64,000 nt of DNA from JBBRHQ01 sp963738305 (GTDB lineage Bacteria; Actinomycetota; Thermoleophilia; Solirubrobacterales; 70-9). Position numbers and translations under genes: made by a program. The notes under the pieces were generated by a model. It was not told the origin of the DNA. It made no database searches and saw only the letters and a list, made by a program, of their open reading frames with translations. Where the stretch lies: positions 127,368 through 191,367 of the forward strand of contig CAVTVU010000003.1 of assembly GCA_963738305.1 (NCBI GenBank), read 5' to 3'. This document shows, in pieces, positions 39,211 to 48,475 of this stretch. How positions within the stretch are numbered: the stretch's first letter is position 1; the number at the start of each line of letters is the position of its first letter.

Positions 39211-39548
39211 CCGAGGCGGGTCAGGGCGAGGTTTGGTTTTGCGAGCTTGATCCCACCCGTGGGCACGAACAGGCTGGCCGCCGCCCCGTCGCGGTGATCT
39301 CCGTCGACCAGCTCGGGACCGGGCCGAGCGGACTCGCAATCGTCGTGCCGCTGACGACGACGCCGCAGGACAACCCCATCCGTCCGCGGATCGATCCGCC
39401 CGAAGGCGGCCTTCGCGAGCCAAGCTGGGCTTTGCCGGACATGGTTCGGTCGGTGGATCGCTCCCGGCTGGTGGACAGATGGGGAAGGCTGCCGCCGGCC
39501 ACGGTCGACCAGATCGCCGCAAGGGTTCGGCTGCTGATCCGTACCTGA
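39207..39548 (+). CDS. MazF/PemK-family endoribonuclease toxin, copy 1
   Basis: A 113-aa toxin with TTG start. The family start GEVWFCELDPTRGHEQAGRR and the strand PVAVISVD are visible, with IVVPLTTT and the closing VDQIAARVRLLI. Such proteins cut mRNA at short sequences. The protein is identical to copy 2. It lies directly upstream of the attachment arm of element 1, consistent with a role in keeping the element. Confidence 0.9.
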   Translation: MTEAGQGEVWFCELDPTRGHEQAGRRPVAVISVDQLGTGPSGLAIVVPLTTTPQDNPIRPRIDPPEGGLREPSWALPDMVRSVDRSRLVDRWGRLPPATVDQIAARVRLLIRT

Positions 39549-39588
39549 GGCGGACCCGGCGCTCCGGCACACTGGAGGCTGGATGCTG

Positions 39589-39663
39589 TTGCTCGAAAAC
39601 TGGCGCAATTCGAGGCGCGCGAGAATTCGGAAGATGGCGGTTTGCAGGGATAAAGGGTGAGTC
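39589..39663. repeat. Attachment arm A
   Basis: The 75 bp before the second tRNA fragment align without gaps to 47113-47190 (core CTGGCGCAATTCGAGGCGC and TTTGCAGGGA.AAAG). The 3' half also aligns with 56686-56733. This is the element-side arm next to each tRNA 3' copy. Confidence 0.7.
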
Positions 39664-39731
39664 CGGGGCGGTCTCGAAAACCGTTGTGGGCCTTCGGGTC
39701 TACCGTGGGTTCGAATCCCACCCCCTCCGCT
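39664..39731 (+). repeat. attR-type copy of tRNA-Ser(CGA) 3' part
   Basis: Exact 68-bp copy of 36728-36795. It lacks the 5' half of a tRNA, so it is not a functional tRNA gene. It marks the right border of element 1. Confidence 0.88.
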
Positions 39732-39741
39732 GACTGGTGAC

Positions 39742-39769
39742 GAAAGGCCCCGCAAAAGCCGGGCCTTTC
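39742..39769 (+). terminator. Terminator-like hairpin after the tRNA fragment
   Basis: GAAAGGCCC and GGGCCTTTC form a 9-bp stem around CGCAAAAGCC. It begins 11 bp past the displaced tRNA end. It may be the original terminator of the tRNA-Ser(CGA) gene, moved away when element 1 inserted. Confidence 0.55.
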
Positions 39770-39783
39770 TGCGCCGATATTGG

Positions 39784-40745
39784 GTGTGCTCCGACTGTGC
39801 ACGCCTGACGATCCTCGACGACTACCTGCGCGAGATCCGCCCGATCATCTGCCCCAAGCGCACCTACCAGCGCACCGTCTACCGCCCCGGCGAGCTGCTG
39901 CAGTTCGACCTCTGGGAGCCGCGGGCAGAGATCCCGGTCGGCCACGGCCAGACCCGCCGCGGCTGGGTGGTGACCTGCGAGCTGGGGTGGTCTCGCGCCG
40001 CCGCCGGCACCCTGGTCTTCTCAAAGCAGCTTCGAGGACCTGGCTCACGGCATGAGCGCCTGCCTGGCAAAGCTCGGCGCCCTGCCCGAGCGCCTCGTCT
40101 GGGACCGCGAGGGGGCGATCCACGCGACCAAGGGGCGACCGACCGACGACTTCGCCGCCTTCTGCGGTCAGCTCGCGGTCGGCTGGCTGATCCTGGGGCC
40201 CGGCGACCCCGAGGGCAAGGGGGCGCTGGAGCGCAGCCACCGCTTCATGCGCTCCAACTTCGAGTCGGCCAGGGTCTTTGCCGACCACCTCGACTACCAA
40301 GACCAGCTCGACCGCTGGTTTGCTGAGCGCGCCAACCCGCGCTTTCACCGCGGCATCCGCGCGGTGCCCGCCGAGCGCCTGGCGCAGGAGCTCGACCAGA
40401 TGCGGCCCCTGCCCGACGGCGATGCCGGCGACCGAGCGCCGCTACGTGATCCGGGTGCCCCAGCAGCCCTACCTGCGCTTCGATACCAACGACTACTCGC
40501 TGGATCCCCGCTTTGCCGGGCGCCGGGTCGAGGTCAGGGCCTCCCAGCGCCGGATCATCGCCACCGCCCTCGATAGCGGCGAGATCGCCGCCCGCCACCG
40601 CCGCGCCTTCGCCAAGCACCTGACGCTCACCGACCCCGCCCACCAGGCGGCGCTCGATCGGCTGCGCGGGCGCCGCCGCCGCGCCCCGCAGCTCGAGGTC
40701 GAGGCCCGGCCCCTGGACCGCTACGACGCCCTGATCGGCGCATGA
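39784..40745 (+). pseudogene. istA: IS21-family transposase IstA, truncated and frameshifted
   Basis: The DDE part of IstA is readable: YQRTVYRPGELLQFDLWEPR (first Asp), LPERLVWDREGAIHATKGRP (second Asp), GDPEGKGALERSHRFMRSNF (Glu), then PHQ-like C-terminal YLRFDTNDYSLDP and PLDRYDALIGA. The N-terminal helix-turn-helix region is absent, and frames break near 40040 and 40430. The element is dead. Confidence 0.85.
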
Positions 40746-41450
40746 GCGCCAAGACCTCCGAGCTATCGCACCTGTTTCGGGCCTGAAGGCCCCGGCCGCC
40801 GCGGGCGCGCTCCCAAGCTCGCGGATCGGGCCCGCGAGGAGGAGCTGGTCGTTCGAGCGCTTTCTGGAGGCAGTGCTCTCGACCGAGGTCGGCGCCCGGG
40901 AGTCCCACGGCGGCGAGGCCCGGATCAAGGCGGCGCGCTTCCCGGCCCGAAAGACCCTCGAGGAGTTCGACTTCACCTTCCAGCGCTCGGTCAAAAAGCA
41001 GGTGATCGAGCACCTCGGCCAACTCGACTTTCTGCATGGCCGCGAGAACGTCGTCCTCCTCGGCCCCCCGGGAACCGGCAAGACCCACCTTGCGATCGCG
41101 CTCGGGATCAGGGCCGCCCTGGCCGGGCAGCGGGTCCAGTTCGCAACCGCGACCGAGTGGGTCGCTCGGCTCGGCGAGGCAAAGCGCCAGGGCGAGCTCG
41201 AAGACGAGCTCACCCGCCTCTCGCGAATCCCGCTGCTGATCGTCGACGAGGTTGGATACATCCCCTTCGACCCCGAGGCGGCGAACCTGATGTTCAGTCT
41301 CGTCTCGGCGCGCTATGAGCGCGCCAGCCTGATCGTCACCTCCAACAAGGCCTTCTCGGCCTGGGGGGAGATCTTCGGCGACGACGTGGTCGCCGCGGCG
41401 ATGATCGACCGCCTCGTTCACCACGCCGAGATCCTTTGCACGCCCTCAAT
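40741..41450 (+). pseudogene. istB: IS21-family helper ATPase IstB, frameshifted and 3'-truncated
   Basis: The AAA+ helper of IS21 transposition: Walker A LLGPPGTGKTHLAIALG, Walker B PLLIVDEVGYIPFD, then SLIVTSNKAFSAWGEIFGDD and DRLVHHAEILC. The N-terminus (SAKTSELSHLFRA) is in another frame from FERFLEAVLSTEV, and the usual end after AEIL is missing. It follows istA with the normal ATGA-type overlap. Confidence 0.85.
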
Positions 41451-41579
41451 GTCGCGGCGCGCGAGCTCCGAATGGGCGTATTCGGCCACCGGTCGCCAAA
41501 CCTCCCGATCGCACGTCGATCGCATTCGCTCCGGCGAGGACTTCCAATCCGAGCCGACCAGAGCTAGATGTTGTGGGCG

Positions 41580-42150
41580 ATGGCATCGCCAAATCGCCGC
41601 CGGCGCCCCGAGGGCATCGTCATTCGCCACCAGAGCCACTGTTCGAGCCACCAGGGCTCTCCCTGCGACTGCAAGCCTGGCTACCAGGCCCAGGTCTTCT
41701 CCCAGCGAGACGCCAGAACGATCCGAAAGACCTTCCGTTCCCTAGCCGACGCCCGAGCCTGGAGAGCCGAAGCCCATTCAGCCCTTCGCAAGGGCACCCT
41801 CCGCGCCCCAACCCGCACCACCCTCTCTGAAGCAGCGGAGGAATGGCTCACCGCCGCTAAGAACCGGGTCATCCGCACCCGCTCCGGAGAGCCCTATAAG
41901 CCCTCAGCCCTTCGCTCCTGTGAACAAGCACTCAGAACCAAGGTCATCCCCGAGCTCGGCTATATGCGCCTCTCCTCGGTTACCCGCAACGCAGTCCAGG
42001 ATCTGGTCGACCGCCTGGTTGCCCTGGACCTCAGCCCCTCGACGGTCCGCAACTCGATCCTCCCCCTACGAGCCATCTACCGCAGAGCGATCTCTCGCTC
42101 AGAGGTCCTCGTCAACCCGACCCTGGGCCATGCCCTTCCCGCTCAGCGCC
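41580..42150 (+). pseudogene. Tyrosine recombinase fragment, element 2
   Basis: About 190 residues from ATG 41580. The N-terminal zinc-finger/AP2-like part (CDCKPGYQAQVFSQRDARTI and RKTFRSLADARAWRAEAHSA) and the core-binding domain (TTLSEAAEEWLTAAKN, PSTVRNSILPLRAIYRRAIS) match actinobacterial phage-type integrases. It ends at NPTLGHALPA, just where the catalytic domain should start. No catalytic residue remains. The next frame has an unrelated stretch to 42276. Confidence 0.8.
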
Positions 42151-42303
42151 CAATACGAGACGGCAGTTTCGGCGGTGATCCCGACCGCCATATACGGCGC
42201 CAGCGACCGTCCGAGTCGCGTGCTTCGGCCTCGCCGAGAGCGCGACCTCGGCGTTCCCTACAACGGCTACTGGTAAAGGCACCTCTTCTGGCGGGCCGAA
42301 GAC

Positions 42304-42711
42304 CTAGTAGTGGCCGAGGTGCTCGTTGTCAGGCCAGATCGTGTCGGCGCCCACGTCGAGTCGGTCAGTCAGCGGCTGGCGCCATTTGGGTGTCTCGGTG
42401 GGCTCGCCCCAGTAATCAGTGACGCGAACGGCCTGCCCCTCTTCCAGCTCGCCGATGGTCACGTTCCGGTACAGGCGACCGTCACCGTAGTTGCAGGTCC
42501 ACTCGACCACGACGACATCATCGAGTTGCAGACGCCTGCCAACTTCCAAGGTGAGCTCCGGGAAGTTGCCCTCGACATCGGCGACGAGCTTGCTGGTACG
42601 GACAATTTCGCCCATCTGGGGCCATTGGCGCACGACGTTCTCGGCCAAGGGTACGCCGAGGATGTAGGCCACCCGCGTGGCGCCATCGGACTCCGGCGGA
42701 TTCGATTTCAT
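42304..42711 (-). CDS. NTF2-like/SnoaL-fold protein, possibly N-terminally shortened
   Basis: 135 aa; the central strands VVVVEWTCNYGDGRLYRNV and TDYWGEPTETPKWRQPLTDR are typical of SnoaL/NTF2-like proteins. The usual first helix is replaced by unrelated sequence before ENVVRQWPQMGEIVR, so the start may be damaged. Its role is unknown. Confidence 0.6.
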   Translation of the reverse strand: MKSNPPESDGATRVAYILGVPLAENVVRQWPQMGEIVRTSKLVADVEGNFPELTLEVGRRLQLDDVVVVEWTCNYGDGRLYRNVTIGELEEGQAVRVTDYWGEPTETPKWRQPLTDRLDVGADTIWPDNEHLGHY

Positions 42712-43235
42712 TCGGACGACTTCCTTCCATGTCGGTTTTCAGGCTCGGTGAGCCGACAGCATCGTACGACGCGGTATGCAGCTGCCGAGGGCCGAGCAGT
42801 CTGGTCAGCGGGCGCTGCAGACGGAGCCGCGGCTCCGGACTCTCTCGGAGATCTCGGGCGGGGACCCGTTTACGCTGATCACCTCCACGGCTGGTGGTGT
42901 CCGAAGGAGCAGCTCCATTTCGTCTCTCACTTCGTTGCATTAGGACATTCGAAGCGGACCGAAATACGCGGGGCCGGACACCTGTAAATCCACCGGTTTT
43001 TCGTCGAAGAAATTGGTCCCGAAATTGGTCCGGGGAGGGGGTATATTCGGCACCGAAATGGCCATTCCCGTGCCTGGATGGGCTGCCGGATTGCAGTGGC
43101 GGAGATCCCGGAATACGGTGCGGTCCGGCGCGAAATTGGCGAGTTTCCGTTCGGGCCTGGGGATCGAGCGCGAGTCCATCGACGGCCCGGAACCCTGGGT
43201 GTGCTTTCCTGAGATCCAGACCAGGCTGGTACCGC
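42712..43235. other. Gene-poor stretch
   Basis: About 520 bp before the antiporter end. Frames are open by composition but show no family features. GAAATTGGTCC occurs twice at 43011-43034, followed by a TATATT string. Confidence 0.4.
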
Positions 43236-45014
43236 TTACGTCGATGTCAGGCAGATGTACCTGTCGCCGGGTGTGGTTTCGAGTTCGAGATCAGCGGTGA
43301 TCACTCGCAGTGGCCGACCCTCGGAGAGGACAAAGAGAGGGATTGATCTTTTCGCACCAGGGCTCGCGATCGTCTGGCGATCCGGAAGCTCCACGATCCG
43401 CCCGCCCCCCTGGATGCGGCCCATCAGGGTCGGGAAGGTCATCTCCTCACCAAAGAGCGTTTGCCCCTCGGAATAGGCCGGTCCCGGTGTCGCCGCGATC
43501 TCTCGGGGCGCCAGCCGGTAGACGCTGTCGCGACCGAGCTCATGGCGCAGTTCGTAGGCGGCGAGGGCATTGAAGTCATCGCTCTCGGTCATGACCAGGG
43601 CATCACTCACCTCCTCAAGCTCGTACTCGAGGCCTTCAACATCCACTCCGAGCGGTATCGGCCTCGCGTCAAGCCCCGCCGCCCTCGCCGCCTCCTGCTC
43701 GTCCGATCGGCTTGACCACAGGCGTACCCTCACTCCCGCCGATGCCAGGGCCAGCCCGATTTCCCGCGCCGACCTGTGGCCGCCGACAAGCAGCACCACG
43801 GGGGTTCCGGCCCCGGCGACGCCAAGAAGCCGGGCCACCGGGGCCGCAGTCAGGCCGTAGAGCACCACGGTGGAGAAGATCACAACGAAGGCAATCGGCA
43901 AGATCTGATCGGCGCCCTCGACTCCGGCCTGTGTCAGGGAAATCCCGAACGTCGAGGCGGTGGCCGCGGCGACGATCCCGCGGGGGGCCATCCATGCCGC
44001 AAATACACGTTCTCGCCAGTTCAGAGTCGAGCGCCAGGTGCCCAGCGCCACGACCATCGGGCGAATCAGGAGCACCATGACCGCGACCAGCGCCAAACCG
44101 GATCCGACCACCGCCCTGAACTGCGATGGACTCACGGATGCGGAGAGCAGCACGAACAGGATCCCGATCAGCAGTCCGACAACGGTGCCGTGAAACTCGA
44201 GGATTTTCGAGAGGTCAATGCGTTTCTGGTTGGCCAGGACCATCCCCATCGTTGCCGCAGCCACAAGTCCGGCGTCCTCTCTCAGGAGGTCGCCCCCGAC
44301 CACCGCCGCCGCAAGGACCATCAGCGCTGCGGCAACCCCCTGGCCGGGGGCCGAGCGCACGGTCCTCCGCAGAATCAGCCACAGCACTCCCGCCCCGGCC
44401 AGGCCCACCAGGGCCCCGATCAGCAGGCTGGAGACAAGTGCGCCCGGGTGGAATGGCCGTTCGCCGACGGCCCCCTGGAGGACAGCGTGGAGGGCGACGA
44501 CCCCGAGCAGAGCGCCGATCGGATCGATCAGGGTCCCCTCCCACTTCAGCACCGATCGGACCCTGTCCGTGGGTCGGACGAACGCCAGCAGTGGTTGCAC
44601 GACCGTCGGGCCCGAGACGACAAGGATCGCGCCGAGGACCGCGGAAACGCTCCATCCCAGTCCGAAGATCAACTGCGTTGAAACCGCGACGGAGACCAAC
44701 GTGAGAACGGTGCCGACGCTGATCAACCGCAGAACGACCGGGCGGACTCCCTCGGCCAGCTCGTCCAGGCTCAATCTGAGACCCGCCTCGAAGAGGATCA
44801 GGCCGACGCCGAGCGAGACCAGGGGCTGAAACGCATCGCCGAAGAGGGCGTCTGGATGCACATCGTCGGTGATCGCACCGGCGAGGAAGCCGGCGGGCAG
44901 GAGCAGGACGATCACCGGGATCCGAAAGCGTTCGGCCAGAAGCCGGCAGGCGATCGCAAGCACGATCACGAGCCCAAGACCGGTGAGGATGGCGTTGGTG
45001 GAAAGAGCGGTCAA
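43236..45014 (-). CDS. Cation:proton antiporter (CPA type) with C-terminal TrkA-N-like domain
   Basis: A 592-aa protein. Residues 1-390 form about 12 membrane helices with the CPA features PVIVLLLPAGFLAGAI, LFEAGLRL, WEGTLIDPIGALLG (conserved Asp) and WMAPRGIVAAATAS. A Rossmann-like regulatory domain follows (VVLLVGGHRSAREIGLALAS) and then a small C-terminal domain. This layout suits a K+ or Na+/H+ antiporter controlled by nucleotide. The TTG start at 45014 has no better rival. It is cargo of element 2. Confidence 0.88.
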   Translation of the reverse strand: MTALSTNAILTGLGLVIVLAIACRLLAERFRIPVIVLLLPAGFLAGAITDDVHPDALFGDAFQPLVSLGVGLILFEAGLRLSLDELAEGVRPVVLRLISVGTVLTLVSVAVSTQLIFGLGWSVSAVLGAILVVSGPTVVQPLLAFVRPTDRVRSVLKWEGTLIDPIGALLGVVALHAVLQGAVGERPFHPGALVSSLLIGALVGLAGAGVLWLILRRTVRSAPGQGVAAALMVLAAAVVGGDLLREDAGLVAAATMGMVLANQKRIDLSKILEFHGTVVGLLIGILFVLLSASVSPSQFRAVVGSGLALVAVMVLLIRPMVVALGTWRSTLNWRERVFAAWMAPRGIVAAATASTFGISLTQAGVEGADQILPIAFVVIFSTVVLYGLTAAPVARLLGVAGAGTPVVLLVGGHRSAREIGLALASAGVRVRLWSSRSDEQEAARAAGLDARPIPLGVDVEGLEYELEEVSDALVMTESDDFNALAAYELRHELGRDSVYRLAPREIAATPGPAYSEGQTLFGEEMTFPTLMGRIQGGGRIVELPDRQTIASPGAKRSIPLFVLSEGRPLRVITADLELETTPGDRYICLTST

Positions 45015-45295
45015 ACTTTTGATTCGGGTTGACCGGTGGGCCTGGTCGCGCGGAGGGGGGAGGCGCGCGGAGCCGCAGTGCCGCGGGGCTCTCCTGGCCG
45101 TCGAGGCTTGTCGTATCCTTTCCCGATGCCAAACGGGGATCCAAAGGGCGATTCAGACCTGATGGGTCTCACCCTCGCTGCCGCTGTTGCCGGCGCGACG
45201 ACCGCCGGTTCTGTGCGCGCTTTTCCTGGTCGGGCCAATCACCGGGATGATTGTCCTCGGGAGGTCTTGCAGAGTTACGGGCCGAAGCTCTTGGT

Positions 45296-45456
45296 CCCCA
45301 TGTACTGAGGCTGCCGCTGCCAGGTAGGAGACGCCGACACCGTCGGTCCGGCCGGATGTATTTATTCCGATGACCTTGCCGTCCAAACCGACCAGGGGGC
45401 CACCGGAGTTGCCGTGATTGATAAGGGCACTGGTCTGGATTGCATTCGAGACCTGA
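45296..45456 (-). pseudogene. HtrA/trypsin-like serine protease fragment
   Basis: About 50 residues read SNAIQTSALINHGNSGGPLV then GLDGKVIGINTSGR on the minus strand. This is the catalytic serine region (GNSGGPL) of DegP/HtrA-type proteases. The His and Asp regions and the PDZ domain are absent, and the frame shifts upstream. It is a stump. Confidence 0.75.
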
Positions 45457-45633
45457 CGGGACCCCTACGCCCACCCACGCGCTTGCTTCCCTGTAGGCAT
45501 GAGCCGGCCGCCGAGGCCCAACGAACTCCTCGAAGCCATCGCCGACTACTCGAGCGCCACCCTTGAGCGACGATCCTCAGGGCCTGCCCCTTGCGCGAAG
45601 CAGAACCGACTGCTTGCATGACGTGTCGTCCCC

Positions 45634-46623
45634 CTAGAGGTTGACCGTCGCCATCCCGGTCTCGTCGTAGCGCTCGCCCGCCGCCTCGGGCAGTTCGGCG
45701 CCGATCCGGGACAGGTCCTCGTTCGTGAGCTCGACATCGACAGCGCCCGCGTTCTGCTCCAGGTAGCTGCGCCGCTTGGTGCCGGGGATCGGCACCAGCT
45801 CCTCGCCCTGCGCGAGCACCCACGCGATCGCCAGCTGGGCTGAGGTGATGCCCTTTCCCGCCGCGATCTCCTCGACCTTGGCGGCGAGCCTAAGGTTGAC
45901 CTCGAGGTTCTCGCCGCTGAAACGGGGTCCGGTGCGCCGGAAGTCTCCTTCGTCGAGCTCCTCGGGCGACTTGAAGCGGCCAGAGAGGAAGCCGCGCCCA
46001 AGCGGCGAGTAGGGGACGAAGCCGATCCCGAGCTCGCGGCAGGTCGGGAGGACCTCATCCTCGGGATCGCGGGTCCAGAGCGAGTACTCGGTCTGGACCG
46101 CGGTGATCGGATGCACGGCGTGGGCGCGACGAATCGTATCCGGGGCGGCCTCGCTGAGCCCGAGGTGGAGGACCTTGCCCTCGTTGACCAACTCCGCCAT
46201 CGCGCCGACCGTCTCCTCGATCGGGACGCTGGGGTCGACGCGGTGCTGGTAGTAGAGGTCGACGTGGTCGGTGCCGAGGCGCTGCAGCGAGCCCTCGATC
46301 GAGACGCGGACGTGCTCGGCCGAGCCGTCGGACGGGCCGACGGTGGACATGTCGCCCGGCCTCGCGTCGTCCATCCGGCGCGAAAACTTGGTAGCGATCA
46401 CGTACTCGTCCCGGCGGCCCTGGATAGCGCGTCCGACGAGCTGCTCGTTGGTCAGCGGCCCGTAGAGCTGCGCTGTGTCGATGAAGTTGATCCCGAGCTC
46501 GAGCGCTCGCTGGATCGTGCGGGTGGACTCATCCTCGTCGGTGGTTCCGTAGAAGGCCGACATTCCCATGCATCCGAGCCCAAGCGCAGAGACCTCGAGA
46601 TCGGCGAGTTTGCGTTGTTTCAT
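45634..46623 (-). CDS. Aldo/keto reductase
   Basis: A 329-aa NADPH-dependent reductase. Family marks: GLGCMGMSAFYG, INFIDTAQLYG (Asp and Tyr), YVIATKFSRR (Lys), DLYYQHRVDPSVPIEETV (His), VPYSPLGRGFLSGR and IPGTKRRSYLEQN for the cofactor. It is most like the YajO/AKR13-type group. ATG at 46623 follows a GAACGAG-type weak ribosome site. Substrate unknown. Confidence 0.93.
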   Translation of the reverse strand: MKQRKLADLEVSALGLGCMGMSAFYGTTDEDESTRTIQRALELGINFIDTAQLYGPLTNEQLVGRAIQGRRDEYVIATKFSRRMDDARPGDMSTVGPSDGSAEHVRVSIEGSLQRLGTDHVDLYYQHRVDPSVPIEETVGAMAELVNEGKVLHLGLSEAAPDTIRRAHAVHPITAVQTEYSLWTRDPEDEVLPTCRELGIGFVPYSPLGRGFLSGRFKSPEELDEGDFRRTGPRFSGENLEVNLRLAAKVEEIAAGKGITSAQLAIAWVLAQGEELVPIPGTKRRSYLEQNAGAVDVELTNEDLSRIGAELPEAAGERYDETGMATVNL

Positions 46624-46758
46624 CTCGTTCCAGCCTTTCGGGTGTCAAGTCGATCAACGATACGCCTCGGAACACGCCAGACCGGGGGGATCAGGGGGGA
46701 GTGGGTCGGGAGAGCGGAATTCCGATGCAGTTTGAGTGGGCGCAGATCTGCACTGTTG

Positions 46759-47043
46759 GTGACGGCAACTGGTGCCTTCCCACATTCAGTGATTGACGTC
46801 CCCATTGGCTTGGAATTGACGCTGCGCTGCCCGCACGACGGGAATCGCAGCGACGCGACCAACTACCTCGGCGGCATCGCCGACGTCCTCGAGAGCAAGG
46901 GTCATCGGGGGAGCCTCGCGCACCTCGGCGACCTCGCCGAGGTCGCTGTCTATGACAACGATCGGCAGATCGAGGAAGTGCGCTACACGTGGGAGCAGGC
47001 CGGTGATGCTGCCTATTCAATTCGCGTTTGGTCCCTGGACTAG
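46759..47043 (+). CDS. RusA-like hypothetical protein
   Basis: A 94-aa ORF from GTG 46759. The pattern LTLRCP...DATNYLGGIADVL...GDLAEVAVYDNDRQIEEVRY resembles the RusA Holliday-junction resolvase layout, with D-x-x-N-x-x-x-x-x-x-D and then YDNDRQI. The first residues are less certain, so the start may be wrong or the gene shortened. It lies 70 bp upstream of the second attachment arm. Confidence 0.5.
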   Translation: MTATGAFPHSVIDVPIGLELTLRCPHDGNRSDATNYLGGIADVLESKGHRGSLAHLGDLAEVAVYDNDRQIEEVRYTWEQAGDAAYSIRVWSLD

Positions 47044-47112
47044 CAATTCCATGGCCCACCCGCTGTTCGGTGAATCGCTCAATGTCCAATCTCCACCTCC
47101 GGCTCCACAGAG

Positions 47113-47190
47113 TTGCTCGAACACTGGCGCAATTCGAGGCGCAAGGGAAATGAGAATATCCCAATTTGCAGGGAGAAAGCGTGAATGCGC
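47113..47190. repeat. Attachment arm B
   Basis: Gap-free alignment with arm A (39589 onward), best at TTGCTCGAA.ACTGGCGCAA, TTCGAGGCGC and TTTGCAGGGA. It leads directly into another tRNA-Ser 3' part. Confidence 0.7.
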
Positions 47191-47253
47191 GGCGGTCTCG
47201 AAAACCGTTGGGCGTCTATGGCGCCTCGTGGGTTCGAATCCCACCCCCTCCGC
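47191..47253 (+). repeat. Diverged tRNA-Ser 3' fragment (attachment site B)
   Basis: Starts GGCGGTCTCGAAAACCGTTG like tRNA-Ser(CGA) and ends TGGGTTCGAATCCCACC followed by CCCTCCGC. The variable arm between them is different from the intact gene. It may be the original 3' end of the host tRNA, displaced by integration, or one brought by another element. Confidence 0.8.
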
Positions 47254-47296
47254 CTCAGAAGACAGCGAAGCCAGCTCGCGAAACGCGAAAGCCGCC

Positions 47297-48475
47297 TCAG
47301 GGCGTCCACGTCGCGGCCACCGTTCCGCCGTGATACCCGGCGAAGTCGCTGCCGACGGCCATGCAGAAGCGCCGGCTTGGACAGGAGACGCCAACCAGAA
47401 GCCGGTCCCCGCTGGAGGGGTACGGGACCGACTCGAGCTTCCAGCGCGCTCCGTCGAAGCGCTCGGCGATCACGATCTCACCGGTCGAATCAAAACCATC
47501 ACCTACGGCGTGACACGCTCGCGGTCCCGGACAGCTGACGTCAAAGAGGTCGGCGAATGGTCGCCCGCTCGGCCCCGGCCCCAGGGTCGGGGTGGGCATG
47601 ATCGACCAACGCCAGCCAATCCGGCGCTCGGCCAGGGCGGTGAAATCTCGCTCAAAGAACTGGCCCTCGTTGGCAGACGAGGATCCGACGGCGAAGCACA
47701 CGGGCCCGTTCGGACACGAGACGCCGTTGAACTGTGCGCCAAGGGCGCCGCTGGGCTCACGTGCGGACTGAAGGCCCCACGAGTTGACGCGCCCGAACCA
47801 GCGCTCGACCAGCGGCACGGGGTTGGTCAGACCATTCGACTGACCGACGGCGGTGCAGGTCCGCTTCAAAGGACACGAGACATCGGCGAGGCCGCCGGGC
47901 AGAGGACCCGGGGCGTCCGGGATGGACTGGACATGCCAGCCGGTGCCATCCCAGCGCTCCGCGAGTGTGCCGGTGGCGTCGTTGCCGATCGCGGTGCAGG
48001 CCAGGAGCCCCGAGCAGGAGACGGCCCTGAGTGCGCCGCCCGGAACGGCCGGGCCCGGCTGATGCGACCAGCTCGTCCCGTTCCAGAGCTCGATCAGGGG
48101 CGTCGAGGAGGAGCCCGAACCGGTGCCGCCGACCGCGAAACAGAAGTTCGGCCGCGGACAGGAGACGCCGCCCAGCCCGATCGGGGTCGCAGTGAAGGGA
48201 TCCGGGGTCGGCACGATCTGCCAGTGCGCGCCGTCCCAGCGCTCGGCCACCGTCGATTGCGTCGAGGTACGACAAGCCACGTCACCACAGATGGTCGCGT
48301 TGCCGACGGCCATGCACGAGTTCGCCGAGGTGCAGTCGACGGCGTTGAGCCTCGCGGAGGTGGCTCCTACCGGGTTTGGAGTTGGAGGAACGCTCCAAGC
48401 GGCCGATGCGGCCGAGGGTGCGAGCAGCAGCGCCGCGGTCGCAATCAAGACCAGGCAAACAGATCGAAGCGACAT
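47297..48475 (-). CDS. Secreted Cys-rich repeat protein (VSCP...C.AVG motif)
   Basis: A 392-aa exported protein with signal peptide SLRSVCLVLIATAALLLAPS-ASAA. The mature part holds at least six repeats of about 50 residues. Each has a pair of cysteines in the form GVSCPRPNFCFAVGG followed by ERWDGAHWQIVPTPDP. The cysteine spacing suggests one disulfide per blade of a propeller-like fold. No enzyme motif is seen. It is cargo of the third island segment. Confidence 0.78.
   Translation of the reverse strand: MSLRSVCLVLIATAALLLAPSAASAAWSVPPTPNPVGATSARLNAVDCTSANSCMAVGNATICGDVACRTSTQSTVAERWDGAHWQIVPTPDPFTATPIGLGGVSCPRPNFCFAVGGTGSGSSSTPLIELWNGTSWSHQPGPAVPGGALRAVSCSGLLACTAIGNDATGTLAERWDGTGWHVQSIPDAPGPLPGGLADVSCPLKRTCTAVGQSNGLTNPVPLVERWFGRVNSWGLQSAREPSGALGAQFNGVSCPNGPVCFAVGSSSANEGQFFERDFTALAERRIGWRWSIMPTPTLGPGPSGRPFADLFDVSCPGPRACHAVGDGFDSTGEIVIAERFDGARWKLESVPYPSSGDRLLVGVSCPSRRFCMAVGSDFAGYHGGTVAATWTP

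Larger units (their letters stand above)
38945..39557. repeat. 613-bp direct repeat, copy 1 (toxin-antitoxin module)
   Basis: This segment matches 54754-55366 at a constant offset of 15809 bp. The only difference I see is one base in the antitoxin (codon CCT against TCT; Pro against Ser). It spans the right operator half, both genes and 9 bp past the toxin stop. Confidence 0.95.

Noticed and set aside
42180..42276. Continuation of integrase 2 in another frame (AVSAVIPTAIYGAS...)
   Set aside because: Does not resemble the recombinase catalytic domain; no Arg, His or Tyr motif follows.
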